64,000 nucleotides of DNA. Origin: Kalaharituber pfeilii. Taxonomy: Eukaryota > Ascomycota > Pezizomycetes > Pezizales > Pezizaceae. The position numbers and the translations under genes are program-made. The DNA is taken from the NCBI GenBank assembly GCA_015179045.1, contig WHUZ01000014.1:1178001-1242000 (forward strand). The letters run 5' to 3'. Shown here one piece after another: positions 1 to 12,390 of this stretch. Within the stretch, counting starts at the first letter, position 1, and every line of letters starts with the position of its first letter. The notes under the pieces were generated by a model. It was not told the origin of the DNA. It ran no database searches and saw nothing but the letters and a program-made list of their open reading frames with translations.

Positions 1-1205
1 GTCATGCGCTGCTCACATGACGTGCACGCAGAACGCGCAATACGCAATATGCAGCACGCATGCACAGTACGCAGTATGCTATTGAATGTTCCGGATATTC
101 TGCTGCGCACGCGGGACAGAGTGAAAATTGGAAGTGGGGAGGAGGGGAGCCGGAGAAAGTCGGTGGACAATGAGAGGAAGCCTGGAGCTGCATGGTTACG
201 TATGCCATGTTATTTTGTCTGCATTGTGGAGCATGGTGTGGATGTCGTGAACGTTGGGATTTACCATGGGTTAGTCCACGGGTTTGGGGTTGGGATGAAG
301 GATCTTCAGAGGATCTGCAGTAACTAAACCAGAAGAATAGGTGCCGAAAGCGCATGATGGTGAGGGTGATGATGATGATGGAATTTGAACTGGTGGTGTA
401 CACTAGAAAGTTGTCATGGGTGAAGTCTAAATTTACAATGCACTATTTATCTGCCATATCTATTATTGGTGTGTGGCCTATGGAGGCCTGGCGCCTAGCT
501 TTAGATGTTTCGGATAGTTGGAAAGTGTTGTTGGAGATGCGAGTCTGGGGAGCTAGGTGTACGTATGCATATGTATACTCTAAACGGATATAAGAGAAAG
601 TATTGCATCACAAAAAGCTTGGTCCACCGCACGGCCGGTGTAATTCTGCAATATTTTTCCCTACATGACCCGAGTATGATACAGTATTGTAGATCTATAG
701 GTGCATATCAATTCTTGACGTACCGCGGCAAGGGCGGCACGGGTGGGATTTACGTTTTCTTTTTGCTTTTGAGCCTAAGGTTCATGCACAGTCGTCCAAC
801 GGTTGAGGTGATCTGGCTTGGTTGCGATTGGGAGATTGAAATTGAGCTGCATAAGTTTTTGTTTGCGACAGTAACGTGTTGGAAAGGAAGTTTTTTGTCT
901 GTGCGGGATTGTCGGTTTTGTGGATCTTCATTGCTGGTCAAGGATCGTTTTGTGATGTTTTGCCATTTGCGTGGTGGTTAATGGAGAAAAAAACAAAAAT
1001 TCGGTTTGGATATGCTATTCGGGTACGTATCAAATATTAAATCGATGATCACGGGTTTTGGAAGGATCTAGCAATCTGCGCGGGCCGGTTTGCACATATG
1101 TGTGTGTGAGCAAGACGGTGGATTGGTTAGTTTGTTTCTAGATACTTAGGTACGGTGTTGGTATTTTGTTTATGTTTCACCTTTATCCCAAGTGCTGTGT
1201 TATTG
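1..1205. other. Intergenic DNA, no supported gene
   Basis: Short open frames occur on both strands but none has recognisable domains, sensible codon bias or splice structure. I see no transposon ends here. The segment leads into the inverted-repeat element beginning at 1206. Confidence 0.5.
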
Positions 1206-1319
1206 TACTCGCTGGTTCGGAAAGTATTGGAACGCTGCATAACATATTTGCACTATTCCAAAAGGCGAATAGCCCACACAATTTATGCAGCGTTCCAATA
1301 CTTTCCGAACCAGCGAGTA
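1206..1319. mobile_element. 114-bp TA-flanked MITE, copy 1
   Basis: The element starts TACTCGCTGGTTCGG and ends with the reverse complement of that string. Its near-perfect terminal inverted repeats are about 37 bp each (1206-1242 and 1283-1319), around a short unique centre. A second copy of exactly the same length lies at 59891-60004, with the centre in the opposite orientation. Terminal TA dinucleotides and the lack of coding capacity fit a non-autonomous Tc1/mariner-type element. The superfamily assignment is inference from the TA ends. Confidence 0.85.
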
Positions 1320-4300
1320 CTTCAATAGTTTTCTTTCTCCGGTTAGGTTTCGTTATCCTGTTCTGCAGGTTTAAGGTGCTGGATAGGGTTATTCCTTTGT
1401 TTTACATGAGATTATTTCCGGTAGAGGTGGGTAAGCATGCTTAAAGATAGGAAGAGGTAGAGGGATTTTGCGTGTTTGGAGGGGGGTATGGGTGGGCCCA
1501 TTGGCCCGGGGAAATGCCTATGGATGGTTTGGGGGTAGATATTCCCATGGGGAAAGTACATGCTGGTGTTTTTATGGAGACCTCATTTGTTCGAGTACTT
1601 GCATGTGATGGCCAGTTCACGTAAGTTTGTAATGTTGATAATAGGAATATGAGAGATTAAATGTCTCTGGGACAGACGCCAAGATGTACAGTATATATGC
1701 AGAGGTAAATGAGCAGTATTTGTAGGGGTTAACCACGAGGTAGGATGGGGAGGGTAGATGCAATAGGGTGAAATTGGGGTTTGCATATAGACGCGGAAGA
1801 GAGGGGGGGTTAAGGTCAGTAGTTTTTGATGATTGGGATGGAGAACGGAGTGGGATGGAAATATTCTGTATAGTAGGCTTACGTTTCCAATTTCAGCGCA
1901 TTAAAAGCAGATATTTCCCGCTAAGAAGCATATAGGCAAACTGAATTATATTGATATTTAAGTAGCTCTGGCGTCTCCTGCATTACAAAGAGAGGGCATA
2001 TGCTAAACACAAAATAAGATGCATAAATGCAACACAGACATATTTATACCTACCTCTACGAGGCATACGTGGTGCTGAGGAGATTCACGGACCATTCCCG
2101 TCATGATCGTTTGTTTGCATTGTGCATGGACCCATATATAGACACCATCAAAGTTATATTAGCTGTGCTGAAATGCTTGAAAAGTGTTGCGAACTGCCAT
2201 GTAGTTATCCAGAATCTCGATGGTGGCAGTCACATGCTTACTGCTGTTAAATATATATATATTCAATACGATACATTCTCACTGAAGTCCGGAGGGGAAG
2301 CTGCGAGGCACGTTTGTTCACCACTTCGTAAAATACTGGCCGAGATGCTGGAATGGAACATGTTCACAAAATACAAAAAAGTGTATGGTCTTATTGTTTG
2401 GTTTTCGTACTCGCTTTTGTAGTCCATCCGAGTTCATATTGATATTTGGCTAACTAGGCTACGTTAATCAGCGCTCCCGGCGAAGGCAGCGCTAAGTGAT
2501 TTTCGTTTATGAGATGAGTATAAGCCATAAATACCCGTTTTTGTCCTTACGTGCCTTCGGAGGTATCAAATCCTCCGGAGATGACATATCTCTCCATAAT
2601 CGTTCATGTACCAGAAAGGTAGAATATTATGCGCATATGCAGACAGCAAATAAAGATATATACCTGCATCTGCGTTACTACATTCCCAAACTGCTTTCGT
2701 GATATATAGCAATAGTATAGCATGCCAATACATGCTCATTTCCATACTTCTCGCCGTCTTGCTGTGATCCATGAACAGGTGGTTATCACCTGTGCAATGC
2801 ATGTAATATTCTCAAATAGTTTGGAAGTGAGTTGGCCTGCAGACAATGAGATGAATTGCTGTCGGCTGAGAGTGGTCTGATAGTAGCAATGCGTAGAGGG
2901 GTATGCTCTGATAATGATAACAACTATCTGACAACTTCTCAGCTGGGGCTGAAGTGGTCGCCTGCGTGGCATCAATACTGGTGCAAAACTCGGTAATTGC
3001 GTGAGATACAAATGTAATGTTGGCTGACGGTTGCATTTGCAATATTGGTGAATGCCGCCCACAACTCAACTGATGGTCAGCATCCCCTCCAAGTAAAAAC
3101 AAAATCGTACAAAATCCTAAATACCGCCTTAAGGAACGAAGAATCTACTGGGTATAGACCTTATAGTTAGTTGTAGTACTTTATAAACTGAGGCTTATTA
3201 TTGGCTGATAATCTAGTAGTTGCGATGCACTCATATGCATATGTAGCTTTAGATATATATCCATCTGAGACTGATGAAAAGCTAGAAGGGAGGGCGTGGA
3301 GTACGGGCAGCATATACGCAAGCTAACAATTATGTAAAATTGTGTCGTAGGTAGGTGAGGATGGAGACCATGGGGCAGAGAGGGGTGGGGGTTCAGCTAA
3401 ATCAGAGTTGGCTGAGACATTAAGCTCCTGTCACACTATATTTAGACTATAGCAGAGTTATACATGTGATAGAGCTGGATGTAATTGAACAGAGAACCAC
3501 TGCAATGTATACATGGTAAAGATAGCGAATGTTGATATATAGTTGATTGGATAAATATACATCTTGATGCATTGAGCATGTGAGTGAGTACGTGAGTTAT
3601 ATTAAGTTTTACATTAAAGAATACGTATATAAAACACTTACAACAGCCGCAAGTGTACTTACATACCTACTTACCTACCTACCTAGATTGATATACGTGC
3701 ATGAACAACAAGAAGCTATGTCATTATAGTAGGCAGGAGAATAGTATTTAATGTAGTTTCAAGTTTTAGCCCATCTCTTTTTCAATTGCTGTCCTAATGA
3801 TACAAACCCATTTTTATACAGATGTAGCTTAGCTTCCCAGGTTCATTTCGAAATACTATACATCATATATACATGCGTAACCCCTATCTGGGTAATGACC
3901 CCAATTCCCGATTCCCAACTCATCCCACTCCATTAACTACCGTCTCCCTTTTCCTCAATGGCGGTGCTATCTCTCGGGTCCTCTTAAGCCGATCGGAATA
4001 CCGCTTTAGCACCCTTCGATCTCACTGTGGCCCGCGCTATTCCAACTCGGCGTGGTGTCTCACGCAAGAATTATGGCATGAAATGAGGGCGGAATAATGT
4101 TCAAAAGCTCGATTTACGAGTTGGTACTGCTGCTTAACTTCATGAGAAGCATCTATTTTCTGTATCTAGCAGAAGTGAGTGAAGGGGTGGGGGGTGAGAA
4201 GTGGTCACGTGTGTATGTGAATGTGTCACTTGACGAGGCACTGAAAAGGAGCCTCTCACGGCGAAGGTGGCTTGGATGCTTCCATGCTACAGATTTTGAG

Positions 4301-5858
4301 TTTACCTTATGAACCTTTCGATATATGTGGGACTGCATTAGATATGTGGCATATCGGGATGGTACATTTTTTTTTTCATTTGTACTGTTCTAATAAGGGT
4401 TTATCGATATCCTCCCGCTATGGGAGATGTGCAGATTCAATATATTAAAGTGCAATATATGGAGGCATGTGTGGCGATAGTGTGAGGATCGTATCGATTC
4501 GCCAACATTATCATAGGACTATAATCCATAGACCACATTTGCGCTAGCTCACATGATCACTGTCCGTTAGTCAGACATGGAATGCACACACGATACCAAC
4601 ATCGAATCCGGCTTTGGATAGATCAGATTATGGCTACGCCATATAGATTTTGTTAGAGAATTTGTTGAGAAGGAGTTCAGAGGCATGATAAGTTTATGCT
4701 TGTAGAGGAAGATTCAAGAAGTTTACCAACACCGTTGCGGTACCAGTCATGCGTGGAGCCGATCCAAGTTCCGGTTTTTCCCTGCTGTCAATTGGTCAAC
4801 ATGGAACAGAGATCAAGGAACTGGATCCTACAGTTAAGTGAAACGATTGCCCCATAGGTTTGGAACTAGATTGTTCCCCCTCCCAATCACCATGAATAAT
4901 ACACTTTTTCTATTTGTAGTTAACAACACACAATGATCAGCATTGACATACTGGTAAATCTCACACGGCACCATGGACCAGGTGTTCGGCTCGATCGCTT
5001 TGCCAACATGCATAGGAAAACTACTTAATTGATGTTTGTCAACTCATTTAGTAGTTATCGGCAATAAACCAACCGAACAAACCCTAGCAATAATCTAATG
5101 AAGTGCATTCAGTGTTCGAGTCAAGAAACCCGATGATCGACACCGCTATCACTCCGCTCCAAAAATCACTAAATGTTTGTCTTATCAACGCCAGCAAATA
5201 AATGTTCCAACGCCAGATCATAGGGCCATGGTCATGCCCATCCATGTGCGGACGTGGGGGTAAATCCTTTGCAGCATGAAACTTGGATTGCCAAGATTAT
5301 CAGATTACTGAAAGTGGTAATATGTTCTACTGTAAGTTAGCGGCAAAGTGTAGGCACCATACCTTATTCAGAACGATCTTCTAGTTTTACAAACCGGATT
5401 CAAAATCTTTCCATATTGCCGACAACAAAGACCCCTTACTATTAGTAGGGCTCAGGCCCATTGTTACTCACAACATGTACAGTAGGCGCATGACGCATGA
5501 AGGGACGGGCAGACTTGAGTTGCCCAACAACAGCAGTGTGTCAGCGGCATCCAAACCAACAAACAACCTTTGCAATAGATTGAGCCAGCGTAGATCACTG
5601 TGAAGTAGTTATAGTAGGAGTGGGGTGTCTGTGGGGACATCAGACGTGTCAGCTGTCACTCGCATTCCGCGTATGACTAGATAAGTAATATATATCCACA
5701 AGCTTCCAGCACTGTGTTACGGCACCCTGTGGCTCTGGAATTCTCAAGCGGGTACATGTACATATATTCGGTGAGCGCGAAGGAATTAATTCTCCCAGTG
5801 GCTGACGTACAAGTTGTCAACGGTTAGAAGAGTATAATTCTACTTATTTACACCAACG
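1320..5858. other. Intergenic, AT-rich, no supported gene
   Basis: This stretch holds only short chance ORFs. Simple TACC-type repeats are visible near 3660-3690. No conserved protein motif was recognised on either strand. It is probably decayed repeat DNA, which is inference. Confidence 0.5.
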
Positions 5859-6016
5859 TTTTTTTTTTTTTTTTTTTTTTTTTTTCAATATCATTACTCG
5901 CATGCCGCCCTTGTGGGCTATGGCGAAGTTAGGTACATAAGGTATAGATAACAGGAATTGATAGACAGGAAAAAGAGCAATAGTTATGAATTTGAACTAA
6001 TCCTCGTCATGCCCTC
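5859..6016 (-). mobile_element. Possible 5'-truncated retroposon (SINE/LINE tail)
   Basis: A run of 27 T (5859-5885) is followed by ATCATTACTCGCATGCCGC at 5890-5908. The same 19-bp tag follows a T-run at 9615-9638. Read on the minus strand this is a conserved 3' end followed by poly(A), as left by target-primed reverse transcription. TACACCAAC occurs just before the T-run (5849-5857) and again at 6017-6025, which may be the target duplication, so I place the other end there. The 5' boundary is uncertain. Confidence 0.4.
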
Positions 6017-6025
6017 TACACCAAC

Positions 6026-8691
6026 TTTATCTATACGCCACATAAATGATTTGAAGTACACCCAGCTAATCCATGACCAGCTACCAGTAGTTCATATCGG
6101 TCTGCAGAGCGACAAGCAGAGGAAGCATGCAGGTACCTGCTATTGGCATCAACTTGCGCGTGTCCCACTTGCACAAGCTGGCCCCAGTTCGACCCTTATA
6201 TGAGGAGCCTACTACGTCTGTCCTTAAGAGTATCTATTACTTGATTAGTATATGTTGCCCTTCGGCATGAATGTATGTTTTTATATGTATAACCTTATAA
6301 CACCATCGCATATAGCATATCCACTGATTCCATCTACGTTGAATATTGATTCCGCTTGGTCAGAAGTATCACACCTTGCTACCTCCCGAACATCGATCTG
6401 AGGTGGTTTTGAGAGTGTACATTTCTCAAGCCCCATGTAGCCAGCCGCCTGGGGCCGTGGGGGACGCCATGTAGGGTACGGAGGGATGGCTGCATTTTCA
6501 TCTCTGGGCTCGCTATTGGGTCGAGGAGGCGTGTGTAATCAAATACGCACTCGAGTTCTTGAGCCATGGCATGTATTTTCCCGTATGTGGCGTTCCGCAG
6601 TCCACATTATATTGCCTGATTGTAAAGAGGACAGGAATAGAATGTCGTACCACTTCCTTTGTTTATAGCAAATTGGTCCTCTCCATAGCGCCCTGCCATG
6701 GCGAACAGCTGCAAGCGGGGTAACGTGATAAAAAAAAACCAATTGGTTAGTTGGTGATAGGTTAACCTTAGTTCAAGTACCTGCTGGCATGTAGTTATGT
6801 AATTACCAGAAGCAGGTACCCTCTGTTGCTTATCTGACCCGCCGGGCTGAGCCGAGCTGTCAAACGCTCCAAGGAGCACAGAGACTAGCTGAAGACACTT
6901 GAGGTATGATCTGGTTAGGAATCGAAGAGGTGGGTAATCCGCAACTGGAGAACTAGACGTTGAATTTCAAACATGTAGTTGACACTCAAGAGTTCGCCCT
7001 TGGAGCTGGAATGGGACCTGCTCACGGGTAGGTGCATGCGCATATAATGTAGCTACCATATTACGATGCTAGTTAGCTTCCAACGGTGTTTGTTTGCACT
7101 GCTATCACTCATGCCATTACCTGGCCTGGAGAAGCGGGCGTGTTTTGGTTATGTGAACAGTAAGCCCTATGTACCATAGGTAAGTATGTATGTATCCACG
7201 AGTAGGTCGTTACCTCGAGAGCTCAATCTTGATGTCCTGTACATTACCGCATGCCGCGTGCTTTGTAATACCACCTCCAATGCATGGGATAAACACACAG
7301 AACGCCCGTTCAATTGTTAAAGTTGCTAAGTCCATGGCCTTGGTTGTATCAAGTAGGTATTGATACAATTTGCGTTATCTTTTAATGTTATAACCTCGTA
7401 GACAGCTATAGCTGTTTTGACATATGTATGTTTACTCTCATACACGTCAACTGCCAGGGCGGTTAGTTAGTTGATAGGTTCGAGAGGCATGCATGGGGTA
7501 TCAATGTAATATCTGGGACTGGCTAGTACAGTTACGGCCAGTGCGTAAGTGTCGCGAAGGCCGTGATTGAAGCCAGCGTCTAGCTTGACTAGAAATGATA
7601 GATAACACTTGTCTGCACTCTGTAGGCCGTACGCCGGGCCGACCCAGAGTTATACCCGTCCGTGCATATGTAAACTACGTATTTCTTCGCGGGTGGTTGC
7701 ATGATGTCTGCCAGAAGGCGTTTGTGTGGCGCCGCAGTCGGTAACTACCGGCATGGCCATGCATGAAACATGCCATCATCGCTTGGACACGTCAGTTAAT
7801 TCGAGGTGGCGGATGTGGCAGATGTGGCGGATAGGCTGGAGAGGTTTCAGTGATGCGCTGGAACCTGCATCTACGCACAGACTCTGGGGTTGGAGGTGAA
7901 GTCGGTAAGGTCAGGTGCTGTACGCCCGCACTTTATGTACGTACGGGTATGTGCATGTTGAGTGATTACCAGGGAAATGGATTGCAGGGAAATAGATTGC
8001 AGGGAAATGGATTGCAGGGAAATGATTGCAGGGAAATGGATTGCAGGGACAACATTCCATAGCTATATGTAAGCGTGTACAAGTATCAACTAGTTGACGA
8101 ATTGATAGGAGGCCATATAGGAATATGTTGACAAATTTTGAGGTTTACGTCATATTGGATGTTCTCATGCGAACCTTAGCCGGCACTGGTATGTACTAGT
8201 ACCTGGTTAGGATTTCAGATAGACACACGACTGTAGCATTGTGATATATAGTAGGTACTACATAATAGCTCGAGGGTAATTAATGAGCGGACATGACCAC
8301 GGCCACATGTGCAGACATCAGAAAAGTGAGAAAGGGTGAAGTTGTTCAGGAAAGTGGGAATGCCAACATAAATTCGCGTGCAGTAATGGTCATCAATGAA
8401 TCATTGGGTGGCGTCCAGCTGTCATGGTGTAAGTACTACCAAATAGCGAGTAGCATTGTATTGCAGGTCTGATAGTAACTAGCGTATGGAGTTTATAAGT
8501 AGCTATAGCTCTGATTCTCTTCAGATATTTGTCCCATTTGCCCATTGTCTTGATCAATTATTGCAACCATGGAGATGCGAGTGAAATCAATACAACAGAG
8601 ATTGGAAACGTACTTTGATCGAGACAAGACCATTCCGGTCACAAATGTTTCCAGGCAGAGAAACGCCAAACCTCATGGCCAAATATTTCAA
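6026..8691. other. Intergenic, no supported gene
   Basis: No recognisable coding sequence is present. The only structured feature is the 15-bp tandem repeat at 7971-8049. Small ORFs near 6380-6880 overlap each other on both strands and carry no family motif. Confidence 0.5.
7971..8049. repeat. 15-bp minisatellite, about five units
   Basis: The unit AGGGAAATGGATTGC is repeated head to tail. Units start at 7971, 7986, 8001, 8016 (one base shorter) and 8030, followed by a partial unit at 8045. One unit has a G-to-A change. There is no sign that it is coding. Confidence 0.9.
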
Positions 8692-9456
8692 TCATTGTCT
8701 GTTCATCTCATCTCTTTTCCACCCCACCACAATATTCTTATCTCCCCTTATGCGGCCTTGAGGTCCCATAGTACCCTCAATCTCCCTCTGTTCATCATCC
8801 TTCCGTGCACAATATATATCCAACTCCCTCTCCACCTTCTCTCCCCACAAACCCGTCGGCCTTGAGCGCCTCCACTCCTTGCCGTGTCCCCACCTTGCAC
8901 CACTATCATACTCCCTCGACACCACAATCCCCCTTCGGTCCCCAGGCTTGTCCATCCAATCTGGTCCTACAGCCCCTACAGCCTCTAGATCTATTTCTAT
9001 CCAGTCGATGCTGTTTGATGGCTTAGCCAAGTGTTTTAGCGTGGAAGGGTGCATGGTGATGGTGGAAGGTGCCTTGGGCGCCACGACGTCTTCCTTCTTG
9101 AGGCGAAGGCCATTGAAATTAAAGGACCACTTCCACTTTGATTTGCGGCCGGCGCGTGCATTGTCATTTGGACCTGTACTGTTCTCAGAACCAGGGCGGC
9201 TATTTGGATTCAAAGGCGAGGGGGTAGATGTGTACGAGGGTGGCTTGCTCGAGGAAGATATTGTGGATGGTAGCGACTTGCTAACGAATCTTATCGATGC
9301 CGCCCGCGCCACCTCTATACTCTTCTGTGACTCGGCCTTGCGCTGGCGTCTGCGCTTTAGGTACACGGGCAGGAACGCCGCGAGAGCCAGCGGGACGCCG
9401 ATGCCAAAGAAGAGGCCAACCACGAGATACTGATTCGTTCCGGCGCTGGCGGACAT
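8692..9456 (-). CDS. Small single-pass membrane protein, hypothetical (254 aa)
   Basis: I do not recognise the family. The start is the first ATG (9456), followed by a 10-residue N-terminus and one hydrophobic segment at about residues 11-30 (YLVVGLFFGIGVPLALAAFL). A basic stop-transfer stretch KRRRQRK follows immediately. This predicts a single membrane anchor with the short N-terminus outside and a cytosolic tail. Residues ~55-95 are Ser/Pro-rich and probably disordered. The rest is basic and Trp-containing (WKWSFNFNGLRLKK near residue 110), then a polar C-terminal region ending EMNRQ. There is no intron. The frame is open throughout with plausible composition, and the organisation resembles small fungal membrane-anchored proteins. 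No catalytic motif is visible. The antisense strand also has a 184-aa frame, considered a shadow. Confidence 0.65.
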   Translation of the reverse strand: MSASAGTNQYLVVGLFFGIGVPLALAAFLPVYLKRRRQRKAESQKSIEVARAASIRFVSKSLPSTISSSSKPPSYTSTPSPLNPNSRPGSENSTGPNDNARAGRKSKWKWSFNFNGLRLKKEDVVAPKAPSTITMHPSTLKHLAKPSNSIDWIEIDLEAVGAVGPDWMDKPGDRRGIVVSREYDSGARWGHGKEWRRSRPTGLWGEKVERELDIYCARKDDEQREIEGTMGPQGRIRGDKNIVVGWKRDEMNRQ

Positions 9457-9600
9457 GGGATTGATTGGTTCGCTTGTTTTGTTTGGTATTTAGATATATA
9501 GCTTTTGAGTTTTGTTTGTTTTAGTGTTAAGTTGAGTTTTCTCTAGATCGTTTCTTTGATGTGTGATTTATGTTCAAAAGCCAATGGCAGCGGCAACGGT

Positions 9601-9670
9601 GGTGAAACGGTATATTTTTTTTTTTTTTTTTTTTTTTTATCATTACTCGCATGCCGCAGGTGAAACGGTA
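9601..9670 (-). mobile_element. 5'-truncated retroposon end with 12-bp target duplication
   Basis: GGTGAAACGGTA occurs at 9601-9612 and again at 9659-9670. Between the two copies lie a run of 24 T (9615-9638) and the tag ATCATTACTCGCATGCCGC (9639-9657), identical to that at 5890-5908. Read on the minus strand this is a ~20-bp conserved 3' terminus plus poly(A), flanked by a direct duplication. That is the signature of target-primed reverse transcription with extreme 5' truncation. It lies about 145-215 bp upstream of the ATG of the membrane-protein gene, so it may sit in that promoter. Confidence 0.8.
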
Positions 9671-11330
9671 GAAGTTATATGAGTAATTATTGTACCAGTC
9701 ATTGAAGCAGTCAATGGCCTAACCTGGGCATGGCCAGCGGTGCTTTGAGGGGATTTGGTGCTTGTTGTACATGGCCAGGTTTACTGACGCAGTCAAGCTT
9801 TGTTTACCCGGAGAATTTTATCCCCGTTCTATCGAGCAATGGCCATGACAACTTACCTAAACTAGAAATTCCCCATCCCTTCCTCCATGAAGCAAGAAAG
9901 TTTGGAATGTATGAAACGGCATTGAACTTGCGATGAAAAAAAAACAAAGAACAAAGAACAACGTTATGTTCTTTCCCGAACCCTGCCGTTCGCCCTTCTA
10001 GGTAGTCCACGCCATTTCCGGTAATACACTTTTCTCCAGAACGTTAAAGCAACTCTCCTCACTTTTCCCAAAACAGAACTCGGGAAAGGGGATCTTGTCT
10101 CGAAAAGGGTAAAAGGTTGTTGTAGCGAAAGAGGAGTCCAAAGCGGGTCATAAGTGATCAAAGCCAAACAATTTGGTGACTACAGTAAATACTGTTCCTT
10201 TTTCGGCGAACGAAAGATTAGTTGTGTTAGTACATCTGTGTTCTCACTCTCATATACCGGCATTGTCTACCAGCGAACTTATAACCCTTCCATTACGCAA
10301 GGCACCCATCGCGTCATCCTTTGTGCCGGTCTACGCATAAAGATTACAGTAGAAACATGCGTCACCACAAAACCTAAATACACCAACCGTGACCGCAAAA
10401 CACTAAAAAAACGCTACCTGTGCCTTACCTAAGCCCTCTAGAAACAATTGGCACAATGCCCCGTGTCCATGCCTCGAATTTAGTGCAGATCGGCAAACAA
10501 GCTCCAACTTGAAAGTTGATCATCATCCTAACAGAACATACTCCTCGTTTCCTTGCGCAGGAGACAGTACCAGCCTAGTCGAGACTGCCCCCAATGAAAC
10601 CTGGAAAGCCAGAGAGTGCTGAAGCTGACCCTGGCGAGCCAAAGCTGCCTTAACCTTTATTCCGTTACGGACCCAACATAATTCCTCAGCGGACAAATCA
10701 TGGCACGGTAAGCGCCCTATCACAATACTGTTTTCGCCTGTCACTCTTGGTCCGATGCTACACCTCTGATTTACCCTGAGATCTCAACCCCACTGGTACA
10801 ATTCAAGTACATAAAGTAGTAGGACCGCACTATTGTATATGTGATGTTATAGCCACACCCCTCGTTGCCATTCCACATCCTGCCCCCATAATGATCCGCG
10901 ATAGTCTTGTAAATTACGTATGATAGTTTTGAAAAATACAAACATACATAGCGGACCTTAACTTTCCCATGCAAAATCAATATCAACTAACCATGTCTTC
11001 TATCGCAATTAATATGTACATGGCTCCTAGGAGCCATGAATATGGGTAAAAGATGTATATATATACACATGTAGATGAATGCAAATGTATACTTACCATG
11101 CTGCCATTGCGTACCAGTTTAGAGGGAAACAAAAAGCACTTATTGGTGTCTTCAGGCCGTATACATCCCATTTGCATGCAGTGCTCTCCTCCGCGGATTA
11201 TTGTCTTCCCTTATATTGACACTTCGAACTTCCCTTCCCAAGAAAACAGCTTCTAGTAATATCATATATATATGTATATATGTGCTGGGCCACTCGTGGG
11301 TCCCCCATGGGCGCCGTGGCTATTGGCTAC
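9671..11330. other. Intergenic, no supported gene
   Basis: Only short overlapping ORFs are seen, with no domain motif. The segment contains the perfect 20-bp palindrome at 11019-11038. Confidence 0.45.
11019..11038. repeat. Perfect 20-bp palindrome
   Basis: CATGGCTCCTAGGAGCCATG equals its own reverse complement. It has no obvious gene context and could be a dyad protein-binding site or chance. Confidence 0.5.
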
Positions 11331-12390
11331 TACTCCTGCGATGGACATTGAGTGATGGGTGAAGCTACTTTTTTTAGTGCAGTGTAGGTTGAGTGATCGC
11401 ACATGCAGCTTTCATTCTTTCTTTGTTCATACCACGACAATAACGCTTCAGAAAATATCGTCCCAGAACTTAACCACTATAAGCACTGAATGATTTTTCT
11501 TTGAGTGATCGTACACCCTAATTTCTGGTTGCTACGCAGCTCAGAGCGGATAAATAAAGTGTAGGTACGAGAACTTGTCACATCTGTTCAACCTCATTTT
11601 CGCACTTGTATTATTTCTATTACTACTACAACTAGAGACTATTCCGAACCTCAAATGCAAACGATGAATCGTATGGAGTGTTAAAAAAGCTATTGAAAAA
11701 AACATGGATCGAAGCTTCTTGGTTTCTGCTCGTTTTCTCTGATGATATTTATTAATTCTTGTGCTTTCCTGTTCCGGTAATTTTTTCCAAGGAATGCTGG
11801 TGCCTCACAATGTTCAGGTATTCTTGTCTAGGAGCTGAAGAAGTACGTCCAATTTCATGTCTGCAAGCTCCTACCCATTATTCTAATAATACTTTCTTTG
11901 TCTCAGGTATCATGGAGGCCCTTGCGAAATATGGCTATATAGTGCCATTAGTCCATTCGCGACAACATGCTGACAATAGACGTTTATATTACAAAATTAT
12001 TGCAAAACCACAGCTTGAGCAACATCGACTACAACATCAGTGGGGAATTCTAGACCGATATGAGCATTCAAGTTGAATTTAACGCTTTTTCGTAAAGATG
12101 AGCAGGGAAAATTGGGTTCAACGAAGCTAATTTTGAATAACTCCACCATTGATTTTCCACTCGAGATCTACAACAAATGTCTGGCCTAATTGATCATGAT
12201 TCCTGGAGGACGTTCAGATACTAAAATTATCTCTATGGGTATGACAGGCATGACTCATCTAGCGGAAAAAGAAGTCTAGTATGATCACTTAACGGCAAAA
12301 GTGCTGTCGTTTGCATGATTATCTAAACTACATTGCAATGAAAAAGTAGCTTCATTCATCACTCAATGCTCATCACAGGCATGGCGACTA
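11330..12390. mobile_element. ~1.06-kb element with ~50-bp diverged terminal inverted repeats
   Basis: The left end near 11330-11380 contains CATTGAGTGATGGGTGAAGC, then TACTTTTTTTAG. The right end near 12340-12390 contains the reverse complement of CATTGAGTGATGAATGAAGC, then TACTTTTTCA. Similarity continues outward for about 20 bp (CCTGCGATGG versus CCTGTGATGA). The interior has no transposase motif. A 105-aa frame at 11759-12076 shows no recognisable domain. A third related end occurs at 20880-20945. No clear target duplication was found, so the exact ends and superfamily are unresolved. Confidence 0.55.
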
